Of a stretch of 10,281 nt of DNA, positions 1-6,122 are shown piece after piece. Both the position numbers and the translations under genes were made by a program. The stretch's first letter is position 1, and every line of letters starts with the position of its first letter. Location of the stretch: assembly GCA_011390235.1 (NCBI GenBank), contig JAABSS010000447.1:1-10281 (forward strand). The letters are read 5' to 3'. The DNA is from Desulfotignum sp. (GTDB taxonomy: Bacteria; Desulfobacterota; Desulfobacteria; Desulfobacterales; Desulfobacteraceae). Below the pieces are notes generated by a model. That model worked only from the letters and a program-made list of their open reading frames with translations. It made no database searches and was not told the origin of the DNA.

Positions 1-1269
1 CAGTCGGACATTCAATCTCCAAGGATCCAGGTCAATCCGGACAAGTTCGGCAGGAAGGGGATATGCATCAATAATATCACCGGCAATAGCGGCATCACAG
101 ATCTCGGCCATAAGGGTCATTGCCCGTTTCAGGGCATATACGGTTCCTTCAGGATCAACACCGCGTTCAAACCGGTGGGAGGCATCCGTTGCTATGCCGG
201 TACGCTTGGCAGTGCGCCTGATGGAAACCGGATTAAAACAGGCACTTTCTATCAACACCCGGGTTGTACCCGGGGAAATCTCTGAATTTTCACCACCCAT
301 GACCCCGGCCAGGGCAACTGGCCTGAGACCGTCACAGATCATGAGCATGTCGGGCTCCAGTTTGTGCTCTTTGCTGTCCAGGGTGGTAAATGCCGCTGTA
401 CTTCCTGCTTTCTGCACCACGATCCGTCCCCGGGCCAGGTTATCATAATCAAAGGCATGCAGGGGCTGGCCGGTTTCCATCATCACAAAATTGGTGACAT
501 CCACCACATTGTTGATGGAAGTCAAGCCCACGGATTCCAGACGCTGCCGCAGCCAGAAAGGTGACGGCCCGATGGTCACATCAAAGAGCATGCCTGCGGA
601 ATACCGGGGACACAGTTCCGGATCCCTGATCTCCACCTGTGCATGGTCATGAATGGATGCCGAACTGATACGCCGGCCGGAAAAAGTGACATCAGGTATA
701 ACAAGCTTTTGGGCCGGCCGGGTAAAGGCGCCTATCTCCCTGGCCACGCCGATGGCACTCAGACAGTCGGGCCGGTTGGGGGTCAAATCTATTTCAAACA
801 AGGTGTCACCAATGCCCAGGGCTTTTTCCAATGGGGTGCCGGGCACATGGTCTCCGGCAATTTCCATAATTCCGGAAGCATCCGAATCCAGCAGCAGTTC
901 AGCAGCAGAGCAGAGCATGCCTTCAGAAACCTCTCCCCTGAGTTTGCTTTTTTTGATGTTCAGATCTCCTGGCAGCACAGCGCCGGGCAGCGCACAGGCG
1001 GAAAACATTCCCTGACGTACGTTGGGGGCACCGCAGACAATCTGGACCGGATCATCATTGCCTGTATCTACAGTGCAGCAGGTCAGTTTATCTGCCCCGG
1101 GATGGTTTTTCACATCCAGAACCCGGGCCACCACAACCTTATCCAGATAGCTGTACAGGTTTTCCACCGCATCCACTTCAAGACCTGCCATGGTGAGCCT
1201 GGAGGCGATCTCATCCGGCCCAAGGTCCACCGGGATATATTCTTTTATCCAGCTCAGACTGACTTTCAT
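1..1269 (-). CDS. pheT: Phenylalanyl-tRNA synthetase beta subunit, N-terminal 423 residues (runs off left edge)
   Basis: This is the beta chain of the alpha2-beta2 cytosolic enzyme that charges tRNA-Phe. The frame is open from an ATG at 1269 to base 1, exactly 423 codons of a family usually near 800 residues, so the C-terminal part lies outside the window. The start MKVSLSWIKEYIP is typical of the family. Residues about 40-150 form the EMAPII/OB-like tRNA-binding domain, with VVVARVLDVKNHPGADKL and the QIVCGAPNVRQG segment. Residues about 210-380 match the B3/B4 editing-type domain, including NNVVDVTNFVM and GQPLHAFD, followed by FERGVDPE. A B5 domain should begin near the cut end. The ATG lies one base after the pheS stop codon, so the two genes are probably translationally coupled; an AGGGCAG-like ribosome binding site lies inside the end of pheS. 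No frameshift was seen on reading the visible part. Confidence 0.98.
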   Translation of the reverse strand, partial: MKVSLSWIKEYIPVDLGPDEIASRLTMAGLEVDAVENLYSYLDKVVVARVLDVKNHPGADKLTCCTVDTGNDDPVQIVCGAPNVRQGMFSACALPGAVLPGDLNIKKSKLRGEVSEGMLCSAAELLLDSDASGIMEIAGDHVPGTPLEKALGIGDTLFEIDLTPNRPDCLSAIGVAREIGAFTRPAQKLVIPDVTFSGRRISSASIHDHAQVEIRDPELCPRYSAGMLFDVTIGPSPFWLRQRLESVGLTSINNVVDVTNFVMMETGQPLHAFDYDNLARGRIVVQKAGSTAAFTTLDSKEHKLEPDMLMICDGLRPVALAGVMGGENSEISPGTTRVLIESACFNPVSIRRTAKRTGIATDASHRFERGVDPEGTVYALKRAMTLMAEICDAAIAGDIIDAYPLPAELVRIDLDPWRLNVRL

Positions 1270-1270
1270 A

Positions 1271-2278
1271 TTAAAACTGCCCTAAAAAACGCATATCATT
1301 TTCAAAATATTTTCGAATGTCATCAATACCATATTTAAGCATTGCCATTCGCTCTATGCCCACACCAAAGGCAAACCCGGTATATCTGTCCGTGTCATAT
1401 CCCACATTTTCAAACACAGCCGGATGCACCATACCGGATCCAAGCACCTCCAGCCATCCGGTTTTTGAACACACCCGGCACCCTTTTCCTCTGCACATCA
1501 CGCACCTGATGTCCACTTCCGCACTGGGCTCTGTGAATGGAAAATAGCTGGGCCTGAAACGCAATGCCGTCTGCTGGTCGAAAAACTGGTGCACAAAGGT
1601 GGTCAGAACGCCCTTAAGGTCCCCGAAGGAAATATTTTCATCCACCATCAAACCTTCTATCTGATGGAACATGGGGGTATGGGTCAGATCGGAATCACAG
1701 CGGAACACTTTGCCTGCGGAAACGATGCGTACCGGTGGATCGGTTTTTTCCATGGTCCGGGGCTGGGAAGGAGAGGTATGGGTTCTTAAAACAATGTTGT
1801 CAGACACATAAAAGGTATCCTGCATGTCCCTTGCCGGATGATACCTGGGGATATTCAATGCTTCAAAATTGTAATAATCGGTTTCCACTTCCGGACCTTC
1901 CACAATGTCAAAGCCCAGGCGCATAAAAATACCGCATATCTCATCCAGAACCTGGGTCAGAGGATGGGCAGATCCGTGCCCCCGCCTTCGCCCGGGAAGG
2001 GTTACATCAATTCCCGAAGACTGGTCTAAGCGGTTTGATGCCAGGTCGGACCGGGCCTGGGAAATGGCTTTTTCCAGCTGTACTTTAAGAATATTCGCAT
2101 TTCTGCCGGCAGCAGGCCGCTGGTCTTCAGGAAGAGAAGATATGCTGCGCAGAAAAGCGGTCAGCAGGCCTTTTCTGCCCAGATACCGAACAGATACCAC
2201 TTCCAGGTCTTCGGAAGTTTTTGCCTTTTGGATTTCCTGCAGGGCCTGATTTTCAATATCATTGATAGGATTTTGCAA
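1271..2278 (-). CDS. pheS: Phenylalanyl-tRNA synthetase alpha subunit
   Basis: This is the catalytic alpha subunit of phenylalanyl-tRNA synthetase, a class II enzyme that activates phenylalanine with ATP and pairs with PheT. At 335 residues it is a normal family length. An N-terminal coiled-coil tRNA-binding arm covers about 1-90. The catalytic core includes YHPARDMQDTFY (146-157), motif 2 around FRCDSDLTHTPMFHQIEG (192-209) and motif 3 GFAFGVGIERMAML (301-314). C259, C262, C267 and C270 form a CxxC-x4-CxxC pair that E. coli PheS lacks but that occurs in many other bacterial PheS proteins; it could bind zinc. The start codon is TTG at 2278: a GGGGG Shine-Dalgarno run lies about 5 nt upstream and there is no ATG in frame before residue 119. 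The gene begins 20 nt after rplT and its stop abuts pheT. Confidence 0.98.
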   Translation of the reverse strand: MQNPINDIENQALQEIQKAKTSEDLEVVSVRYLGRKGLLTAFLRSISSLPEDQRPAAGRNANILKVQLEKAISQARSDLASNRLDQSSGIDVTLPGRRRGHGSAHPLTQVLDEICGIFMRLGFDIVEGPEVETDYYNFEALNIPRYHPARDMQDTFYVSDNIVLRTHTSPSQPRTMEKTDPPVRIVSAGKVFRCDSDLTHTPMFHQIEGLMVDENISFGDLKGVLTTFVHQFFDQQTALRFRPSYFPFTEPSAEVDIRCVMCRGKGCRVCSKTGWLEVLGSGMVHPAVFENVGYDTDRYTGFAFGVGIERMAMLKYGIDDIRKYFENDMRFLGQF

Positions 2279-2298
2279 AATACCCCCAATGGTGTTGT

Positions 2299-2652
2299 CT
2301 AGTTCAACCGGGCAGCTGCCTGGGAAGCCAACTGAGAAAATCCGTTAGGATCGCAAACGGCAAGGTCTGCAAGGACTTTGCGGTCCAGTTCACAACCTGC
2401 CAGTTTCAGGCCATGCATGAATCTGGAATAGGACAGATCATTCATTCTGGCGCCGGCATTGATTCTGACAACCCACAGTTTTCTGAATTCACGTTTCCGG
2501 ACACGCCTGTCTCTGTATGCATACATCAACGCCTTGTCAACAGAGTCAGCAGCTGTTCTGAATAATTTGCTTCTGCCGCCCCGAAACCCTTTTGCCAGTT
2601 TCAGCACTTTGTTTCTGCGCCGTCTTGCCTTGAATCCTCTTTTTATTCTCAT
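2299..2652 (-). CDS. rplT: 50S ribosomal protein L20 (bL20)
   Basis: bL20 is an early-binding 23S rRNA protein needed for 50S subunit assembly. The 117-residue product is full length. It has the very basic N-terminal extension [22 protein letters not shown] that threads into rRNA, then the globular domain with [22 protein letters not shown] and a C-terminal helix region containing [10 protein letters not shown]. The ATG at 2652 is preceded by AAGGAG with a spacing of 7 nt. It lies between rpmI (67-nt gap) and pheS (20-nt gap) on the same strand, as in many bacteria. In E. coli and Bacillus L20 represses its own operon by binding the mRNA; whether it does so here is not shown, but the hairpin between infC and rpmI is a possible site. 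Confidence 0.98.
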   Translation of the reverse strand: MRIKRGFKARRRRNKVLKLAKGFRGGRSKLFRTAADSVDKALMYAYRDRRVRKREFRKLWVVRINAGARMNDLSYSRFMHGLKLAGCELDRKVLADLAVCDPNGFSQLASQAAARLN

Positions 2653-2720
2653 GATGTAACTCCTTAAAATATTCTTACGCGCAAGTTTTCTGTTTTGTGA
2701 ACAGATGCGGGTGGGGGTTT

Positions 2721-2918
2721 TTAACTGTTGGGCAGCATCCGCCTGACTTGTTTCATATCAGATTCAGCAACCATCTGATCCAGACGTAAAGACCGTTTTC
2801 TTTTGGTGCTCTTTTTTGTCAAAATATGGCTGGAATGGGATTTTCTGAATTTATATTTCCCGGATCCGGTTTTTTTAAACCGTTTTGCAGCAGCCCTGTT
2901 TGTTTTAATCTTAGGCAT
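2721..2918 (-). CDS. rpmI: 50S ribosomal protein L35 (bL35)
   Basis: bL35 is a small structural protein of the 50S subunit. The product is 65 residues, highly basic and begins [20 protein letters not shown], the hallmark start of this family; the middle [10 protein letters not shown] and the end [10 protein letters not shown] also fit. The ATG at 2918 has a strong AAGGAGAGG ribosome binding site just upstream. The gene follows infC after a 136-nt gap that contains a stable hairpin and a U-tract, so its expression may be set separately from infC. It precedes rplT by 67 nt, within which no clear promoter is visible. Confidence 0.98.
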   Translation of the reverse strand: MPKIKTNRAAAKRFKKTGSGKYKFRKSHSSHILTKKSTKRKRSLRLDQMVAESDMKQVRRMLPNS

Positions 2919-2949
2919 TATACCTCTCCTTAAAAGTATTACAAATTAC

Positions 2950-2997
2950 AAAAAAATAGAGAAGGTGGCATACGCCGCAACAGCGGTATACCCCACC
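2950..2997 (-). terminator. Hairpin plus U-tract between infC and rpmI (attenuator-like)
   Basis: In the minus-strand transcript, bases 2997-2983 can pair with 2978-2964 around a 4-nt loop (2982-2979). Thirteen of 15 positions pair, two of them as G-U, with mismatches at the sixth and eleventh positions. The stem is followed by TTCTCTA and then seven U residues (2956-2950). This looks like a partial or regulated intrinsic terminator, or a processing or protein-binding site, since the operon clearly continues into rpmI and rplT. Binding by L20 is a guess from other bacteria. The seven-base gap before the U run makes it a less than ideal terminator. Confidence 0.55.
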
Positions 2998-3054
2998 ATA
3001 CTTTATATCATGGGTTCAATTATGGTGCAGGTTTATTATCAGGGGAAAACCATT

Positions 3055-3582
3055 TTATTTGGGGGCGAGCAGCATGGTTATCACGCGTCCTTCAAACCGC
3101 GGCTGCTGCTCCACAACGGCAAAGTCCGCTGTGAGTTTCACCACTTTTTCCAAAACCGCATTGGCCTGTTCCCGGAGCATTACCTCCCGCCCCCGGAACA
3201 CAAGGGTTATTTTCACCTTGTCGTTATTGCTGATAAATTTTTCAATGTGACGGGCTTTGGTTGCCAGATCATGGTCATCGGTTTTGGGCCGTACTTTTAT
3301 TTCCTTGATCTGGGTGGTTTTCTGTTTTCTTTTGGCTTCCTGCTTTTTCTTGGTCTGCTCGTATTTAAATTTTCCATGGTCCATTATCTTACAGACCGGC
3401 GGATTTGCATCCGGAGACACCTCCACCAGATCAAGGGTCTGGTCACCGGCAATTCTCAATGCCTCTGAAACAGGCATAATACCTATCTGCTCACCATCAG
3501 CCCCTATCACGCGCACCTCACTGGCCCTGATTCCCTTGTTCACATTCGCCTGATCCTGTCTTCCTTGCTTAGATATTTTCAC
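3055..3582 (-). CDS. infC: Translation initiation factor IF-3
   Basis: IF3 binds the 30S subunit, prevents premature 50S joining and checks the start codon and initiator tRNA. Counted from GTG at 3582 the product has 175 residues, a usual length. The N-terminal domain covers about 14-80 (VNKGIRASEVRVIGADGEQ, VCKIMDHGKFKYE), a lysine-rich linker follows around 77-95, and the C-terminal domain carries IKEIKVRPKTDDHDL and VFRGREV. The listed end is the outer limit: an AGGAGG Shine-Dalgarno site ends only 1 nt before this GTG but 7 nt before an in-frame AUA (3576-3574), and an in-frame TAA lies 4 codons upstream of GTG. I favour AUA as the true start, giving 173 residues. Rare AUU or AUC starts of infC are known in other bacteria and permit autoregulation by IF3. 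The gene is first in the operon, behind its own promoter. Confidence 0.97.
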   Translation of the reverse strand: MKISKQGRQDQANVNKGIRASEVRVIGADGEQIGIMPVSEALRIAGDQTLDLVEVSPDANPPVCKIMDHGKFKYEQTKKKQEAKRKQKTTQIKEIKVRPKTDDHDLATKARHIEKFISNNDKVKITLVFRGREVMLREQANAVLEKVVKLTADFAVVEQQPRFEGRVITMLLAPK

Positions 3583-3589
3583 ACCTCCT
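3574..3589 (-). promoter_or_regulatory. infC Shine-Dalgarno site and probable AUA start codon
   Basis: Reading the minus strand, AGGAGG occupies 3589-3584, GTG 3582-3580, AAA 3579-3577 and AUA 3576-3574, all three codons in one frame. A perfect hexamer spaced 1 nt from GTG would be a poor initiation site, whereas a 7-nt spacing to AUA is ideal. No other candidate start is in the vicinity, since an in-frame stop lies just upstream. The assignment rests on spacing alone. Confidence 0.6.
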
Positions 3590-3639
3590 GATTATGGTAT
3601 CATCCCCAATAAATTTCATCAAACAAGCATAACCTTGCT

Positions 3640-3668
3640 ATTATAATAGCTGCGCACCCCGATTGCAA
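3640..3668 (-). promoter_or_regulatory. Sigma70-type promoter of the infC operon
   Basis: On the minus strand, TTGCAA (3668-3663) and TATAAT (3645-3640) are separated by exactly 17 bp. That is a full -10 consensus and a four-of-six -35 match. Transcription would start near 3633 and give a leader of about 50 nt before infC. The -10 box lies within a perfect 14-bp palindrome, GCTATTATAATAGC (3637-3650). Confidence 0.75.
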
Positions 3669-3675
3669 GATAAAT

Positions 3676-4203
3676 TTAGTTTCTATCCTGCAATTGCTGT
3701 TGTTCTCTTATATAAGTATCCAGAACACTGTCTTTCCAGTATACGTTTTTCTCTTTATTAAAAAATTTAAAAAAAAGATCAAGACTTTTCTGGCGGCAAA
3801 CGCCTCCCACCACCCGTACCCTGCTGTCCCGGTACAAGGGGGTCAATGATGTCCTGTCACAACCTGTGCCGCCGCCCATGGGGTCTTCAAATGCATACAC
3901 AATTGTCCCTATGCCGTATAAAAGGATGGCAGCGTAACACATGAGACAAGGCTCCATGGTACAAAAAATTGTGCAGTTTTCCGGCACAACCGGCTGTTGA
4001 CAGGTTTCCAGATTTTTCAGAGCACGGATTTCCGCATGATCCACCTCACTGACCATCAGCCGGTTTCCGCCGGTACCGGTCCTGGCCCCCCGGGCCACCA
4101 CCTGCCCATCCTGAATAATCACGCAGCCCACGGGGAATTCTCCCCGGGCAGCTGCCGCTGCAGCCTGGTCCAGGGCAAGCGCCATATATGCTTCATGATT
4201 CAT
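3676..4203 (-). CDS. TadA/GuaD-like nucleoside or tRNA adenosine deaminase
   Basis: This is a zinc-dependent deaminase of the cytidine deaminase-like fold. It has 175 residues; H56-A-E58 gives the zinc ligand and proton-shuttling Glu, and P85-C86-L-M-C89 gives the two Cys ligands. The N-terminal part (MALALDQAAAAAARGEFPVG) and VPENCTIFCTMEPC resemble TadA, which makes inosine at position 34 of tRNA-Arg. The block before HAE is not the DPTA seen in E. coli TadA: here it reads SEVD, and the preceding Asn (N47) is nine rather than eleven residues before His. Also, EDPMGGGTGCD replaces the usual DPKAGAAG-type stretch. The substrate could therefore be a free base or nucleoside rather than tRNA. 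It lies 93 nt upstream of infC on the same strand and diverges from the HD hydrolase gene. The Shine-Dalgarno site before the ATG is weak (AAGGA, 12 nt away). Confidence 0.85.
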   Translation of the reverse strand: MNHEAYMALALDQAAAAAARGEFPVGCVIIQDGQVVARGARTGTGGNRLMVSEVDHAEIRALKNLETCQQPVVPENCTIFCTMEPCLMCYAAILLYGIGTIVYAFEDPMGGGTGCDRTSLTPLYRDSRVRVVGGVCRQKSLDLFFKFFNKEKNVYWKDSVLDTYIREQQQLQDRN

Positions 4204-4295
4204 GGTGTTCTGTATTCCTTGATATTTTTCATCCTGATGTCTGCTTCATACAAACCATCTGCCCGAGTTTGCTTGCTTTTTTTTAAAAATACTGT

Positions 4296-4323
4296 ATTTT
4301 ATAGAATCTTGTTAAAACTGCAA
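4296..4323 (-). promoter_or_regulatory. Candidate promoter of the deaminase gene
   Basis: On the minus strand TTGCAG (4323-4318) and TAAAAT (4301-4296) are 16 bp apart in the 130-bp divergent gap. Transcription would start near 4289, about 85 nt before the ATG. A dyad, AAAATAC-T-GTATTTT (4286-4300), overlaps this -10 box and also a TATTTT/TATAGA stretch (4295-4305) that could serve the divergent HD gene. Confidence 0.4.
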
Positions 4324-4333
4324 TATTGGATTT

Positions 4334-5431
4334 ATGAAAGCATTGCAAAAAAAACCCGTCCGCCCTGAGACTGATCTGAGTATCAGAACTATTTTCCAGA
4401 ACCGGGAACGTGATTTTTTATCCCGTTATGGCACCCCAAGTCAACAGGCAACCCGTCGATGTGCTGAAAAAATTACATGCAATATCCGCACCCCCTTTCA
4501 ATTGGACAGGGACCGCATTGTCTATTCCAACTCATTTCGGCGGCTTAAATACAAAACCCAGGTGTTTCTATCCCCTCTGGGAGACCATTACCGGACCCGG
4601 CTGACCCATACCCTGGAAGTATCTGAAATTGCAAGAAATATCGCACGTGCCATGCGGCTTAATGAAGATCTGGCAGAAGCTGTGGCCCTGGGACATGACC
4701 TGGGCCACACCCCATTCGGGCATGCCGGAGAAACCGCCCTGACAGAAGTGCATTCTCTTTATTTCTCCCATTCCTATCAAAGCCTGCGGGTGGTTGACTC
4801 CCTGGAAAACAAAGGGGCCGGACTGAACCTTACCCGGGAGGTCAGAGATGGCATACTCAAGCATTCCAAGGGGTTTGGCAACATAATACCATCCATTCCC
4901 GGAGAGACCGCTGTCACTGTTGAAGGGCGGATTGTCCGGGTGGCCGACATCATGGCCTATTTGAACCATGATTTGGACGATGCCCTCAGGGCAAAGGTTA
5001 TCACTATGGATGAGGTGCCTGATGTGTGCATAAAAAAACTGGGAAAAACCCATTCCATACGGGCCAGCACCATGATTGAAAACCTGGTGGACCACAGCGG
5101 ACCCGAAAACGGCAAATTTGTCCTGGACATGGGCCAGGATATTTTCGGTGCCATGACTATTTTAAGAAAATTTCTTTATGAAAAAGTATACCGGTCTCCG
5201 GGTGTACACAATGAATTTGTCAAAGCCAAAAATATCATTGCAGGATTGTACCGGCATTTTATCTGTCACCCGGAGCATTTGCAGCAGGAACTTGAAAAAA
5301 TAGAAATGGCCCCCTGGGATATTAAAAAAAATGCCATAGAGCGTTCAGCATGTGATGTCATTGCCAGCATGACCGACCGGTACGCTCTGGAAATTTATGC
5401 CAGACTTTTTCTTCCCAATCCCCTGGTATGA
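4334..5431 (+). CDS. dGTPase-like HD-domain deoxynucleotide triphosphohydrolase
   Basis: The product belongs to the Dgt-like HD family, whose characterised members split dNTPs into deoxynucleoside and tripolyphosphate. It has 365 residues. The signature begins DIRTPF-like (NIRTPFQLDRDRIVYSNSFR, about 50-69) and KTQVFL, then DHYRTRLTHTLEV with metal ligand H92, H121-D122 in ALGHDLGHTPFGH, and D204 in RVADIMAYLNHDLDDA. The C-terminal part matches the HD-associated region. It is probably a cytosolic, metal-dependent enzyme; whether dGTP is the true substrate is unknown, since shorter members of this group differ from E. coli Dgt. The ATG at 4334 has only a weak GGA upstream, so a nearby start such as the TTG at codon 4 is possible. 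It diverges from the deaminase gene, and a YkgJ-type gene follows 19 nt after its stop. Confidence 0.92.
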   Translation: MKALQKKPVRPETDLSIRTIFQNRERDFLSRYGTPSQQATRRCAEKITCNIRTPFQLDRDRIVYSNSFRRLKYKTQVFLSPLGDHYRTRLTHTLEVSEIARNIARAMRLNEDLAEAVALGHDLGHTPFGHAGETALTEVHSLYFSHSYQSLRVVDSLENKGAGLNLTREVRDGILKHSKGFGNIIPSIPGETAVTVEGRIVRVADIMAYLNHDLDDALRAKVITMDEVPDVCIKKLGKTHSIRASTMIENLVDHSGPENGKFVLDMGQDIFGAMTILRKFLYEKVYRSPGVHNEFVKAKNIIAGLYRHFICHPEHLQQELEKIEMAPWDIKKNAIERSACDVIASMTDRYALEIYARLFLPNPLV

Positions 5432-5450
5432 AAACAGACAGGTTTTCTTC

Positions 5451-6041
5451 ATGACAGTTTTTGATTTCTCATCTCTTATCGGTCTTTACAAAAAAATGGA
5501 TGCCGCTTTTGATAAGGTGGCAGCACAATACGGGTTCCAGTGCAATGGGTGCGAAGACAATTGCTGCCGCTCCCTTTTTTTCCACCATACCTTTGTGGAA
5601 AAAGCATTTCTGCAGTATGGATTTTCCCGGATGGATATAAAGATGCAGAAAAAGATCCATAAAAATGCGGCTGCGTATGTCAGCGAGACATTTTCCGGCA
5701 GTCTGCCGCAAAAAGATATGCCCCGAAAATCTTTAAAACTGATGTGTCCCCTCAATCAGGACGGCCGCTGCACCCTGTATTTTTTCCGGCCCATGATCTG
5801 CCGGCTGCATGGGCTGCCCCACCAGTTGACCCGGCCTGCAGATGCGTCTCCTGTCCGGGGACCGGGCTGTGATGCCGGCAGATTTGATGACAAAGCCTAT
5901 ATTCCCTTTGACCGGACCCCGTTTTATATCCAGATGGCAGCCATTGAACAAACCTTTCGAAAAGATACGGGGCATACCGGCAAAATCCGGGAAACCATTG
6001 CCCATATGCTTTCTGATACCAAAATCAGCCTTCATGACTGA
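5451..6041 (+). CDS. YkgJ-type CxxCxxxCC cysteine-cluster protein (short form)
   Basis: A 196-residue protein with the cysteine pattern of the Pfam CxxCxxCC family, described as a putative zinc- or iron-binding domain; its biochemical role is not established. The visible ligands are C31-x2-C34-x3-C38-C39, then C99 and C107 in MCPLNQDGRC, C117 in RPMICRLHG and C140 in GPGCD. No signal peptide or membrane segment is seen. I chose the ATG at 5451 (an AGG 10 nt upstream) rather than the in-frame ATG at 5397, because the latter overlaps the end of the HD hydrolase gene by 35 nt and adds an unlikely extension. It probably shares a transcript with that hydrolase. Outside the cysteines it is unlike the second YkgJ-type gene at 8495-9235. 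Confidence 0.85.
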   Translation: MTVFDFSSLIGLYKKMDAAFDKVAAQYGFQCNGCEDNCCRSLFFHHTFVEKAFLQYGFSRMDIKMQKKIHKNAAAYVSETFSGSLPQKDMPRKSLKLMCPLNQDGRCTLYFFRPMICRLHGLPHQLTRPADASPVRGPGCDAGRFDDKAYIPFDRTPFYIQMAAIEQTFRKDTGHTGKIRETIAHMLSDTKISLHD

Positions 6042-6070
6042 GATCCATGGCAAAACACTGCTGTCACTCC

Positions 6071-6100
6071 GGGGCCCTGCCCCAAGGCCGTGGGAGCCTT
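6071..6100. terminator. Two adjacent short hairpins between convergent genes
   Basis: In the 81-bp gap between the converging genes, GGGGC-CCT-GCCCC (6071-6083) is followed at once by AAGGC-7nt-GCCTT (6084-6100). Both stems are only 5 bp. There is no T run directly after either stem on either strand, so this is at best a weak or Rho-assisted bidirectional stop. Confidence 0.3.
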
Positions 6101-6122
6101 TACGCTACCATCGCTTTTTGCA

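Noticed and set aside
643..1338. 231-residue open frame on the plus strand inside pheT
   Set aside because: It lies opposite the clear pheT frame, has no family resemblance and no Shine-Dalgarno site; it is a shadow of pheT.
2803..3468. 221-residue open frame on the plus strand across rpmI and infC
   Set aside because: It runs antisense through two conserved genes and their gap; the hydrophobic character reflects antisense of Lys/Glu-rich coding sequence.
4568..5095. 175-residue open frame antisense to the HD hydrolase gene
   Set aside because: The HD hydrolase frame has all family motifs; the antisense frame has none.
5397..5450. Upstream in-frame ATG for the short cysteine-cluster gene
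   Set aside because: It overlaps the end of the preceding gene by 35 nt and adds a stretch unlike the family start; ATG 5451 is more likely.
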